Of a DNA stretch of 64,000 nt, positions 34,990 to 47,519 are shown piece after piece. The stretch's first letter is position 1. Each line of letters opens with the position of its first letter. The notes beneath the pieces were generated by a model that had not been told where the DNA came from, searched no databases, and worked only from the letters and a program-made list of their open reading frames with translations. The translations under genes and the position numbers were made by a program. Source of the DNA: Lingula anatina (lineage: Eukaryota > Brachiopoda > Lingulata > Lingulida > Lingulidae); NCBI RefSeq assembly GCF_001039355.2, contig NW_019775717.1:62001-126000 (forward strand). Reading direction: 5' to 3'.

Positions 34990-36007
34990 TAGATATTCCA
35001 CCTTCCTATCCATTACCGCCAAGTGAGTTACCAATTTAACATGAGACACACACCACCTTGTACCAAATAATTTCTTTTGATGTTCCCAAGGTTCACGTAC
35101 CACACATGTTATGTCAAGGACAAGGTAAATCTGAAAACCAGAAATGGAATTAAATTTCCCTTTTTTCTTACGATAATGCCGTTTAATTTTTTAAAAATGT
35201 TATTTAGTAGTCAAGTCATACAAAGAATAATATCAGCTCGCTTCACTCTGATGTAATTTATCTTCATACATTACGTTTTATACTGTAGCATTTAATCTGG
35301 GATATAAAAAGTCATGTAACGCTAAACACATAACAAACCAATTTACTCTGACATAATTTATTTTATACATTACATTTAATGCTTGAGCATTTCATCTATG
35401 AAATTCAAAAAGGACCAGTTAGTAAGTGATATCTGTAAGTGGAAAACCGGTCACATCTCTAGCACTACGTTAACCTTCGCCTAAACGACCGCGTAACATC
35501 TCCAATTATCACGTATATTATACACTGAGAACACGATTTAATATTTTATATACAACCTTTTGAGTAAAATATTTAAAAATATTATTCGGTGAGAATTGGC
35601 AGTTAAATCGCGATGATCTAATACCGACATTCTGGCTTCGCTAATTTTCTTTGGACACTGTTTATGAAAATAATGACCGCAGTCAGGAGAGCGTTGACCA
35701 AGTACAAAGCTTCACTTGTCTAACAAAATGTTTTGTGTTAAGTTTTAACTAATAAAACATGTGTTTGGTTCAATATGTAGCTAAAGTAATTCATTATCTG
35801 TTAAATGGCCACCAGGTCCATGGCTTATATTTTTCTTTAATCATTTCATGTGTTGCTTAATGTCTTCGACAAGTCAGGTCGCCTAAACGACATCTTCATT
35901 TATCATTCATATTATAAATTGAGTACACGATTTAATATTTTATATGCAACCTTTTGAGTAAAATATTTAAAAATATCATTCGGCGAGAGTTGGCAGTGAT
36001 ATCTCAT
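34990..36007. other. Downstream flank of the MFS gene, part of its duplicated block
   Basis: The stretch 34880-35760 is repeated near 41590-42260. Apart from the terminal-exon fragment at 35618-35711 I see nothing coding. Confidence 0.5.
35618..35711 (-). pseudogene. Fragment of the MFS terminal exon
   Basis: Reads LYLVNALLTAVIIF and ends KLAKPECRY then stop, nearly the same as the end of the gene at 36008. The 5' part of the exon and its acceptor are missing. Confidence 0.75.
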
Positions 36008-39000
36008 CTAATACCGACATTCTGACTTTGCTAATTTTTTTTGGACACCGTTTATGAAAATAATGACCGCAGTCAGGAGAGCGTTGACCAAGTACAAAGC
36101 CGCCATGGTTAAAAACGCTGACTTGTACGACCCGCTTATATCGTAAATAAAACCTAAAAGAAAGACAAAGTTTATACTGTAGAATGACTCTTTATATCAA
36201 TGCATTCCTTTGGTAGATGCACAATATTCATTCTTCTGTGTGTCAAACAGAGGCAGACAAAAACAACCCTTTTTTAAATAATAAATTATTTTTTCTTGTG
36301 TCACTTTTATATGTTTGCGTCCTGTTTGGTAATAAAAATGATTTAGATTTTCTGAGTGATTTTAAGTTATTTATTTCTCATGTGCATGTACATGTATTGT
36401 CCTCGAAAGAGTTATAACATTCATTTTCTTCTTAATATCAGTTATTGTGCTTACTAAGCATATAAGAAGATTTTAAAGAGGGTACCTGCCAGGAAAGGTC
36501 CTACAGCGGCCCCCAGTCCCATGCCAGACCGTAGTAGAACAAACAGCGCTGGGACGTCCTGACCACTGAGTACCTCACCACATGAGGCGTACCAAGCTGC
36601 TATGATAGGACCCTGGCCCAGACCCAAAACTGGGGAAAATAAAGCAATAGAATATATAGATTTAATGAGGAGAGGACGGTAAGTTCTTTTTTAAAAAAAT
36701 TAATTCATACTTATAATAACTTTAATATTACTTAATTATCCCCAGATTTACTCACTAGGTGTAAGATGGCAAGAAGTGACAATTTATACGAAGCACGCAT
36801 CGTGAATCAAAGTTATCTGGAAATATTCCATTGGTAACATATTTTGACTGATTTAATGATGCCAATTTGGAATTCAGATTGTGCGTTCAACTTTGAGAGA
36901 GTATCATACCCTGCAATGTTACTGAAATTAAAAGAATGATGAAAATAAAACCCATACCAGTACTGTATATGAACATCCCCGTCAGTGTTGTCAAATATGA
37001 GGCAAGTACGTTATTGACCATGAGTAAACCAGCACAGATCACGTACACATAGAGAATGTACCCCTTCAGGTGGTCGCCCATCAGAGACACCAGGAGACGA
37101 CTCAAAAATCCCGCCACGCCGTCCGCGGTCAAACAGTGAGCGCCATCTGCAGGTGTGTATCCTAAACTTTCGACTTGCTTCACCTGGTATAAGTGGAATT
37201 GTTAGAGTGTCAATGAATGAAGCGTATCCGGAAAGATGACTTTGCGGTTGGACATTTCGAAGATGGATTATGGTAGAACATAGATTACATATAAATGCTA
37301 AACGTACGATACTAATGCCAAAGTCATATTTACATTACTAATCAATGGTACACTCGGCTGATTTTTTTAAAATTAGGTATTTTGTTAAAACTAAGTATTT
37401 TGACTATACTCCCCTTAACGATTCCTTACCAGAATTGCATAGGATATCGTTTGACATATACCCTTGCTGAGGTAGACGACAAACCACGTCGCCATGACAA
37501 CGACGCGAACCTGCTTACTCCATCTTATTTCAATAGATGGCGACGCCTTCTGCTTTGGGAAAAGGGGAGATTCTGATTGTATTGCTGATTGTAACACGTC
37601 CTTGGTTGGTTTCTGTAACGTGTGGATTGATATGATGGTCCAAAAAGCGTAAAAAGATGCTAAAACGAGATACCCATACCTCCACCCGATTGTTTGATGG
37701 AGCCACTGTATTAAGTTTCCAAAAATGACGGTGCCTTAAACGAAAGAAAATAAATATATAGAATAACTTGAACTTGGTCAGGTGAAGGAGGCCATGCAAT
37801 ACCATCTCAAAATGAAATAATTTAGTCTATCCGAGTACGTCTGAATGTCTGTGTGTGAATGTTTCTGTCTGTTCGTCTGTTTGATTGTATGGATATACAC
37901 GGACTGCATGCATATGTGCACATATGCACATATGCATGCATATGTGCATGTGCAATTATGTGAATTGTTGTATGGTTTTTTAGTTAATGTGTCTTTAAGG
38001 CACATTCCTTTTCATTTTAAACTTGTAATAGCTATATGTTGTCCGTTCTGTGAGTATTTTATTACATGTATATATATATACACCTAAAGGCATTGTAACC
38101 ATGGACCAGCTGGTGCTCATCACGTGATATCTGTGTTCCCATGGAAACCAGTCAGCTACGATAAAGAATAAAGGCGAAACAAGAATGTTCATCCCGAGGC
38201 CGTACAAGACTCCATAGGAAAATATCAGGTACAGCGCACTGGGGGCAAGTGAAGAGAGACCGAGTCCTAATACCACCAGCAGCGTCCCCGTGAACGCTGC
38301 AATCCTGTAGCCACAGTGATCTGATGTGACTTTGCCAATGAAGCTGGCGGTACTGCAGCATAGGAAGAACACTGATTGGATAACACCTTGAAAATAGAAT
38401 ACATGTACATAGTTTGAATATGCTTTAAGAACAACAAAAAGTTCCAGATGTTTTAATACAAATCAACGTGTGTCATAAATGTGAGGCAAAAATATTTTGA
38501 TTTGTAATAGGTAAATGGTATTCTCTATACAGAATAAAAAACAGTTATACAACTGTACGTACACTGGTCACAACTTCTTAATTAACTTAAAGTTGAGAAC
38601 CATAGGGGTGTTAAGTTTATTAAAATTAGTCACAAATTAAGACGACATAATTTCGGCCTTAATATAAGTCGGTAACCATGTGCCACTATCATTTGAAGAG
38701 CACAGCATAAATTCTGAGGCACCTACATTCATCACAACATTATCAGTATAAACACGTACTGCCTACTATACGAAGATGACTTAGTAATTTTATCCAAATC
38801 AGCAGAAGGATTACAAACAGGACTTGACAACCTGGATAGATATTGTAAAAAGTGGAAACTTACTGTTAACTCAAAGAAAACTAAAATTATGGTATTTAAC
38901 AAATCTGGCAAAACCCCCAAAATCAATTTTAATATAAATAGTGAAATCTTAGAAGTCACCAATGAATACACATACTTAGGAATCAAACTGAAGTCAAGTG

Positions 39001-41285
39001 GATCATTCAAAAGTGCACTCAATGACCTTAAAGGCAAAGCAATGAAAGCCAACTTCATGATTAAACAAACATTATCTTCCACAGCAAAAAGTCTTATTCA
39101 CCTTAAACTGAAACTGTTTGATACATTAATCAAACCCATCCTTCTATATGGCTGTGAAATTTGGGGACCTACTCTCATTGCTAAAAACCTTAACTCTATC
39201 AAATCTATGAACACATTCCCTTTTTGAACATGTACACAACAAATTCTGCAAATCACTACTGGGAATTCAACATAACAGCAGTAACATTATAGCAGCCAAA
39301 GCGGAACTTGGCAGACTTCCACTTACATAAAGTGTACTTAAACAAACAGCAACATACCTAAAACGATTTACAGAGGTCCCAGATAGACAACTTTTAAAAA
39401 AGATATATCTGAGTGAAACCCTAGAGGTAAAATCAAAGGGAAACTGGAGACAGAATATGGACACAATCTACCAAACTTTTTTCCGCCCAAACAGGCACAG
39501 CCTCCAGATAGATAAAAATGAAATGAGCAAAGCTTTCGGCGACCACTACAAAATACTATTTTCTAAGGAACTGGAAAGAGAAAATGGACTACTAAGAACA
39601 TATAAACTATACAAATCAACTTATGAAGATGAAGAATATTTAAATGCTCCCCTAACAAAACAGGAACTCCAGAACCTAGCAAAATTTAGAACCGGTGCCC
39701 ATGACCTAGAAATACAGAGAGGCAGATTTCAAAAACCCACCCCTCTACCGCCTGAAAAGAGAATAAGTTTGCAGACAAGGAGTACAGAATGAAATACACT
39801 TCCTGTTGTTATGTCCCCAATACCAAAACCAAAGAAAAAATCTAAACCAACAATTAGCCCAAAACACAAACCACACTGAACAAGTCAAATCACTAATGCA
39901 AAACAGAAATCATGACACAATACAAAATCTAGCTAGATACATAACAATATGTAACCAAGAAATATCCGGTATTCTCTACCAGCCACCANTGCCCTTGGTA
40001 CCGGAAGTAGGTTGTCTCAATTGTTAGCTTTAGTAAGTCCCCAAAGTCCTCTAGGAGTCCTCCTAAGGGAGGGGCAGGCAAGGGGGGGGGATCTGACCAA
40101 ATAGCACACCAGAGGGGGTGACAGGTTGTCATACCTGTCACAACCTCATTCCCTGATGAAATCTGACTGCAAGCAGATGAAATATTGGATGGTAAGATCA
40201 AACTAATATAAATAGCTATAGACAAAAGAATCTTCACAAGTCTGAAATGAGCAAAGCTTTCGGCGACCACTACAAAATACTATTTTCTAAGGAACTAGAA
40301 AGAGAAAATGGACTACTAAGAACATATAAACTATACAAATCAACTTATGAAGATGAAGAATATTTAAATGCTCCCCTAACAAAACAGGAACTCCAGAACC
40401 TAGCAAAATTTAGAACCGGTGCCCATGACCTAGAAATACAGAGAGGCAGATTTCAAAAACCCACCCCTCTACCGCCTGAAAAGAGAATATGTAGAGTTTG
40501 CAGACAAGGAGTACAGAATGAAATACACTTCCTGTTGTTATGTCCCCAATACCAAAACCAAAGAAAAAATCTAAACCAACAATTAGCCCAAAACACAAAC
40601 CACACTGAACAAGTCAAATCACTAATGCAAAACAGAAATCATGACACAATACAAAATCTAGCTAGATACATAACAATATGTAACCAAGAAAGATCCGGTA
40701 TTCTCTACCAGCCACCACCTACTAAATGAAAGAAATATATATGATATTTTAAGGTCAGTTATAATGTGAAAATACAGAATGTATCAAGTTGTATAATTTG
40801 CACCTCTGTTAATGGATGTATAACACCACTTACTAGTACACTTAAGTATACACACTAAGTATTAATATATGGTACCTATGTAATTGTTTGGTCATAGCCT
40901 TTGTAAATTGTGCTAGAACTAATAAAGATTATTATTATAAACGAGGGGATGATATAACCCTGTAGGTGTATTTGTATTTATGTCTTCCTAACGTAGAGAG
41001 AAGCTATGCAAACGACGTTCAATTCTTCACTGAAAATCATTTTCACCAGTAATTTCTTTTTCTGTTCACTTTCAACATCTGAAAATTAATCTACTAAAAT
41101 CATTTAAATGAAACTTCAGTGGCTGCAAATATTTTAAACGGCTTACCTAGGGTGGCCTGGGACGAGGATCCCAGCACCGCGTCTCTGCTGAATGTCGTCA
41201 CAAACACACCCCAACTCATTTTAATGCCGTTGAAGGCAAGAAACAGGATAGATGTAAGCAAGACAATTAGCCAGCCGTAATACAT
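36008..41285 (-). CDS. SLC16-like MFS transporter, copy 1
   Basis: Six exons in transcript order: 41285-41147, 38386-38084, 37734-37430, 37183-36958, 36629-36486 and 36153-36008. They join in phase to 420 residues, the usual length for a 12-helix major facilitator. The N-terminus MYYGWLIVLLTSI is a first helix without signal peptide. Other landmarks are VTSDHCGYRIAAF, VADWFPWEHRY, SLMGDHLKGY and LRSGMGLGAAVGPFLAG. A charged loop (SESPLFPKQK) separates the two six-helix halves. The layout resembles monocarboxylate carriers and their bacterial oxalate:formate-like relatives; the substrate cannot be read from sequence. Intron 1 carries an antisense LINE fragment. A second copy, with a frameshift, lies to the right. 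Confidence 0.8.
38690..40938 (+). mobile_element. 5'-truncated non-LTR retrotransposon (LINE), broken
   Basis: The left part encodes the end of a reverse transcriptase: YCLLYEDDLVIL (the catalytic ADD box with Ala changed to Glu), WKLTVNSKKTKIMVF, YTYLGIKL, and LLYGCEIWG. Stops and frameshifts follow. The 3' part encodes a tail with a CRVC...H...C cysteine-histidine cluster ending KRICRVCRQGVQNEIHFLLL. The block 39521-39988 recurs at 40247-40718 after a single N at 39989. It ends in AATAAAGATTATTATTAT. It lies antisense in intron 1 of the MFS gene and is absent from the second copy of that gene. The 5' limit is approximate. Confidence 0.75.
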
Positions 41286-42519
41286 CTTCAACTACTGGAG
41301 CGATTACTTCATTAGTGTGCCAAAATCGGTTAGGCAGGTCGTGCAGCCGTGTGTTTGCTGTATAAACCAATGACTTTAGTTGCAAATATTGCAGTGAGGG
41401 GCGCATGTCTGCGCATGTGTCACACTGTCAGTCTGCATCTGTCCTGCCAACATAGGGTTGCATTTCAAGTTACTTCTGTGGATTTTTAGCAAACATTTTT
41501 GACCACAATATGCTACTAAACTAACATATTTATTCCTTTACTATAAAAGAACATAGCGGTATGTCATTCCATCATATAAACGGGGTTAAAGTTTGAAACC
41601 AGGCATCATATACCTAAAAATCAATATGTATATAAATCTGTATATAAATATATACAGTGTTGTGTTGCCTGTTATTACAATTCTGTGCACCAAAATAATA
41701 AAAAGTAAACAGTATAGATATTCCACATTCCTTTCCATTGCCGCCAAGTGAGTTACCAATTTAACATGGGGCACGCACCACCTTGTACCAAATAATTTCC
41801 TATTGATGTTTCCAAGGATCATGAACCACACATGTTATGTCAAGGACAAGTAAATCTGAAAACCAGAAATGGGATTCAATTTTCTTTTTTTTTTTTTTGT
41901 ACGATAATGCCGTTTAATTTTTTAAAATGTTATTTAGTAGTCAAGTGATACTAAGAATGATATCAGCTCGCTTCACTCTGATGTAATGTATCTTCTCACA
42001 TTACGTTTTATACTGTTGCATTTAATCAGGGATATAAAAAGTCAAGTTACGCTAAACACGATAACAGACCAATTTACTCTGACATAATTTATTATATACA
42101 TTACGTTTAATGCTTGAGCATGTCATATAGGATATTAAAAAAAAAAAACGGCCTGACATCTGAAAAACAGCTGAAAACCGGTCACAACTCTGGCACTACG
42201 TTGACCTTTACTTGTTTAACAAAATGTTTTATGTTAATATTTAACTAACATAACATGCGTTCATTTGGTTCAATATGTAGTTACCGTAATTTATTATCTG
42301 TTAAATGGCCACCAAGCCCAAAGCTTTTTTTTTATATATGTTCTTGTGTTGTTCAAGTCTTCAACAGAGCAAGTCGGGTCGCCTAAACGACCACGTAACA
42401 TCTCCAATTATCACGTATATTATACACTGAGTACACGATTAAATATTTTATATACAACCCTTTGTGTAAAATATTTAAAAATATTATTCGGTGAGAATTG
42501 GCAGTGAAATCGCGATGAT
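41286..42519. other. Region between the two MFS copies
   Basis: Promoter side of copy 1 up to about 41475, then the duplicated downstream flank of copy 2. No coding sequence is supported. Confidence 0.5.
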
Positions 42520-42987
42520 CTAATACCGACATTCTGACTTCGCTAATTTTCTTTGGACACTGTTTATGAAAATAATGACCGCAGTCAGGAGAGCGTTGAC
42601 CAAGTACAAAGCCGCCATGGTTAAAAACGCTGACTTGTATGACCCGCTTATATCGTAAATAACACCTGAAACAAATACAAAGTTTATACCGTAGAATGTC
42701 TCTTTATATTAACGCCTTTCTTTAGTAGAGTCATTATTCATTATTCATTCTTATAATTATGTGTCAAACAGATATTCTAATAATAGCTTAAATGTCACTT
42801 TTTATGTTTGCATTCCTTTCTGTTAAAAATAATTTGATTTTAATTTCCTGAGCGCATCGTCTTTTATCACTATCATGTTAATAAAATGATAAATTTTATT
42901 TCAATTTATCATATTTTATATTGAAAAAAGACTTATAACAATTATTCTCTGCTAAATATCCATAATTGCGCATATCAAACATATACA

Positions 42988-43251
42988 GGGCCATTCAGAA
43001 TAGATGGTCCGAGTACTAACTGATCCGCCGACTAAATATGGCGAACCCCACTTCAAAAGTGATGTGGCTTATTCCATGATGGTCTCCCCGCCTCCCCGCT
43101 GCTGGGGTCAAGCAATTAAACCTCGGAGCCAAGAATTAATTCGTTTAATGGCGCGTGTGGATGAGGGGATAACATCAAGAATCATGGGTATCGCTTCTGA
43201 AGTGGGATCGGTGGATCAGTTAGTACTCGGATTATCTATTCTGAATGGCCC
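42988..43251. mobile_element. MITE with about 40-bp inverted ends, only in MFS copy 2
   Basis: GGGCCATTCAGAATAGATGG at the left end pairs with CTATTCTGAATGGCCC at the right. Inner sequences GAGTACTAACTGATCC and GGATCAGTTAGTACTC also pair. It lies between exons 6 and 5 and is absent from the same intron of copy 1. Confidence 0.75.
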
Positions 43252-45548
43252 CTTAGAAAATTTTAAAGACAGTACCTGCCAGGAAAGGTCCTACAGCGGC
43301 CCCCAGTCCCATGCCAGACCGTAGTAGAACAAACAGCGCTGGGACGTCCTGACCACTGAGTACCTCACCACATGAGGCGTACCAAGCTGCTATGATAGGA
43401 CCCTGGCCCAGACCCAAAACTGGGGAAAATAAAGCAATAGAATATATAGATTTAATGAGGAGAGGACGGTAAGTTCTTTTTTTTTTTAAATTAATTCATA
43501 CTTATCCCCAGATTTACTCACTAGGTGTAAGATGGCAAGAAGTGACAATTTATACGAAGCACGCATCGTGAATCAAAGTTATCTGGAAATATTCCATTGG
43601 TAACATATTTTGACTGATTTAATGATGCCAATTTGGAATTTAGATTGTGCGTTCAACTTTGAGAGAGTATCATACCCTGCAATGTTACTGAAATTAAAAG
43701 AATGATGAAAATAAACGCATACCAGTACTGTATATGAACATCCCTGTCAGTGTTGTCAAATATGAGGCAAGTACGTTATTGACCATGAGTAAACCAGCAC
43801 AGATCACGTACACATGGAGAATGTACCCTTTCAGGTGGTCGCCCATCAGAGACACGAGCAGACGACTCAAAAATCCCGCCACGCCGTCCGCTGTCAAGCA
43901 GTGAGCGCCATCTGCAGGTGTGTATCCTAAACTTTCGACTTGCTTCACCTGGTATAAGTGGAATTGTTAGAGTGTCAATGAATGAAGCGCATCTGGAAAG
44001 ATGACTTTGCGGTTGGACATTTCGAAGATGGTTTAACGGATTATGGTAAGACATAGATTACCGGATTATGGTAACACATAGATTACATATAAATGCTAAA
44101 CGTACAATACTAATGCCAATGTCATATTCACATTGCTAATCAGTGGTACACTCGGTTTAATTTTTTAAAATTAGGTATTTTGTTAAAACTTAGTATTTCG
44201 ACTATACTCCCCTTAACGATTCCTTACCAAAATTGCATAGGATATCGTTTGACATATACCCTTGCTGAGGTAGACGACAAACCACGTCACCATGACAACG
44301 ACGCGAACCTGCTTACTCCATCTTATTTCAATAGATGGCGACACTTTCTGCTTTGGGAAAAGGGGAGATTCTGATTGTATTGCTGATTGTAACACGTCCT
44401 TAGTTGGTTTCTGTAACGTGTGGATTGATATGATGGCCCAAAAAGCGTAAAAGGACGCTAAAACGAGATACCCGTATCTCCACCCGATTGTTTGATGGAG
44501 CTCTGGATTAAGTTTCCAAAAATGACGGTGCCTATAACGAAAGAAAATAAATATATAGAATAACTTGAACTTGGTCAGGTGATGGAGGCCATGCAATACC
44601 ATCTCAAAATGAAATAATTTAGTCTATCCGAGTACGTCTGAATGTCTGTGTGTGCATGTTTCTGTCTGTTCGTCTGTTTGATTGTATGGATATACACGGA
44701 CTGCATGCATATGTGCATGTGCAATTATGTGAATTGTTGTATGGTTTTTTAGTTAATGTGTCTTTAAGGCACATTCCTTTTCATTTTAAACTTGCAATAG
44801 CTATATGTTGTCCGTTCTGTTAGTATTTTATTACATGTAGATATATACATACCTAAAGGCATTGTAACCATGGACCAGCTGGTGCTCATCACGTGATATC
44901 TGTGTTCCCATGGAAACCAGTCAGCTACGATAAAGAATAAAGGCGAAACAAGGATGTTCATCCCGAGGCCGTACAAGACTCCATAGGAAAATATCAGGTA
45001 CAGCGCACTGGGGGCAAGTGAAGAGAGACCGAGTCCTAATACCACCAGCAGCGTCCCCGTGAACGCTGCAATCCTGTAGCCACAGTGATCTGATGTGACT
45101 TTGCCAATGACGCTGGTAGTACTGCAGCACAGGAAGAACACTGATTGGATAACACCTCGAAAACAAAATTAATAGTTTAAATATACTTATAGACAAGACA
45201 ATAGTTCCGGATGTTACATACAAAATAACGCACGTTATTAAAGTGAAGCAAAAACATGTTCAATATGTTATAAGTTACTTTTATGAAAGCGCAGTGCACG
45301 GAAATCACTTCACAGAAGACAATTTCAGCTTCGCGCTTTTCATGCGACACTTTCAGTGTGATTACACAATGAATTCCTTCATGTTGATTTTAGTGAGAAA
45401 GCTGCAGCAGGAATATATATAGTCCTTTAAGAACGGTAATCGCTTATCCATTACTTTCTACAGGTGAAATTCGCCCCATTTACTGACCCCAAAACTGTAC
45501 TAATTACTAGAGACTCCTGACTCCCATTCCATTTGGAGAACCTCCGCC

Positions 45549-45563
45549 CCCCCCCCCCCCCCC
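45549..45563. repeat. C-run and neighbouring (CT)n(GT)n tract
   Basis: A homopolymer C-run here and a CT/GT tract at about 45893-45930, both in intron 1 of MFS copy 2. Confidence 0.8.
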
Positions 45564-45889
45564 AATGCTACATGTACCCCAACTGGTGGCCACTGCGTTA
45601 ATATAAAAGGGTGTTTTAACAATGATGACCATAAGCCTGACCGTTATTATAATACAGACAAATATAATTTTAATAAGTGGTAATTCATGACGATTGTCAT
45701 GTTAATAATTTATTATGATTTATTTGACACTTAATATGAGAAGAAAGCGTCAAAGAAGAATATTTAATACGGACGCAGTGGTGAAATGTGAACTAGCCAA
45801 ACCTGTGTGATATTTGTCACCACTTTATTAGGTATTGAACAGCGTCCCTGGGGTGGATTAAAACAAACTGGGCATTTGGCATCAAGATA

Positions 45890-45935
<46 letters not shown>

Positions 45936-46720
45936 GTGCTCTGTTTCATCATAAAACTTCCGATATAGTATGCACGTCCCTGGTTAAAATAGACAGGTGT
46001 ATTTGTATCAATGTCCATCTAACGTAAGGAGAAGGTGTGCAAACGACGTTCAATTCTTCACTGAAAATCATTTTCACCAGCAATTTCTTTTTCTGTTCAC
46101 TTTCAACATCTAAAAATTAAGCGACTAAAATAATTTAAATGAAGCCTCAGTGGCTGCAAATATTTTAAACGGCTTACCTAGGGTGGCCTGGGACGAGGAT
46201 CCCAGCACCGCGTCTCTGCTGAACGTCGTCACAAACACACCCCAACTCATTTTAATGCCGTTGAAGGTAAGGCACAGGATAGATGTAAGCAGGACAATTA
46301 GCCAGCCGTAATACATCTTCAACTACTGGAGCGATTACTTCATTAGTATGCTAAAATCGGTTAGGCAGGTCGTGCAGCCGTGTAATTGCTGTAGAAACCA
46401 ATGACTGTAGTTGCAAATATTACTGAGCACGTGTCACACTGTCAGTCAGTCGCGCGGTCTGCGTTTGTCCTGCCAGCATGGGGTTACATTTCAAGTTAGT
46501 TGGTGGGTAGTCAGGCGCGAGTTATTTCAAACACATACAAATCCAGATTATGTAATACATCTGAGGATTTTGACCTAATAAGTACGATTGCCTGTCCTTC
46601 CATATCTGACACTGCACAAGATAGAACAAGTAATCATACTTGAAGCGTTCGAGGGGATTGCCTTTATTTTATACATTTTTGTCGCAAATTTCTTTTAAGA
46701 GCCAAAGGAATGCGCCGCTA

Positions 46721-47235
46721 NNNNNNNNNNNNNNNNNNNNNNNNNNNNNNNNNNNNNNNNNNNNNNNNNNNNNNNNNNNNNNNNNNNNNNNNNNNNNNNN
46801 NNNNNNNNNNNNNNNNNNNNNNNNNNNNNNNNNNNNNNNNNNNNNNNNNNNNNNNNNNNNNNNNNNNNNNNNNNNNNNNNNNNNNNNNNNNNNNNNNNNN
46901 NNNNNNNNNNNNNNNNNNNNNNNNNNNNNNNNNNNNNNNNNNNNNNNNNNNNNNNNNNNNNNNNNNNNNNNNNNNNNNNNNNNNNNNNNNNNNNNNNNNN
47001 NNNNNNNNNNNNNNNNNNNNNNNNNNNNNNNNNNNNNNNNNNNNNNNNNNNNNNNNNNNNNNNNNNNNNNNNNNNNNNNNNNNNNNNNNNNNNNNNNNNN
47101 NNNNNNNNNNNNNNNNNNNNNNNNNNNNNNNNNNNNNNNNNNNNNNNNNNNNNNNNNNNNNNNNNNNNNNNNNNNNNNNNNNNNNNNNNNNNNNNNNNNN
47201 NNNNNNNNNNNNNNNNNNNNNNNNNNNNNNNNNNN
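46721..47235. other. Assembly gap flanked by identical sequence
   Basis: 515 Ns. The 688 bases before the gap (46033-46720) appear identical to the 688 bases after it (47236-47923), so the gap is probably negative in length. Confidence 0.85.
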
Positions 47236-47380
47236 AGGTGTGCAAACGACGTTCAATTCTTCACTGAAAATCATTTTCACCAGCAATTTCTTTTTCTGTT
47301 CACTTTCAACATCTAAAAATTAAGCGACTAAAATAATTTAAATGAAGCCTCAGTGGCTGCAAATATTTTAAACGGCTTAC

Positions 47381-47519
47381 CTAGGGTGGCCTGGGACGAG
47401 GATCCCAGCACCGCGTCTCTGCTGAACGTCGTCACAAACACACCCCAACTCATTTTAATGCCGTTGAAGGTAAGGCACAGGATAGATGTAAGCAGGACAA
47501 TTAGCCAGCCGTAATACAT
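47381..47519 (-). pseudogene. Repeated exon 1 of MFS copy 2 (probable assembly artefact)
   Basis: Identical to 46178-46316 including ATG and the GTAAGC donor, but with no further exons. It belongs to the 688-base repeat around the gap. Confidence 0.8.

Larger units (their letters stand above)
42520..46316 (-). pseudogene. SLC16-like MFS transporter, copy 2, with a 1-bp deletion in exon 3
   Basis: The same six exons are present: 46316-46178, 45155-44853, 44531-44228, 43948-43723, 43419-43276 and 42665-42520. Five have exactly the lengths of copy 1. Exon 3 is 304 instead of 305 bases: GAGCTCTGGATTAAG replaces GAGCCACTGTATTAAG around 44500. Translation runs into TAG some 15 codons later, before the second half of the carrier. 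All splice sites look intact, so it is either a recent pseudogene, a null allele or a sequencing error. Confidence 0.7.

Noticed and set aside
37845-38087. Cys-rich frame across CATATG/TGCACA palindromes
   Set aside because: Simple-sequence intron of the MFS gene; its length differs in the second copy.
46640-47323. Long open frames through the N gap
   Set aside because: Made of unknown residues; artefact of the gap.
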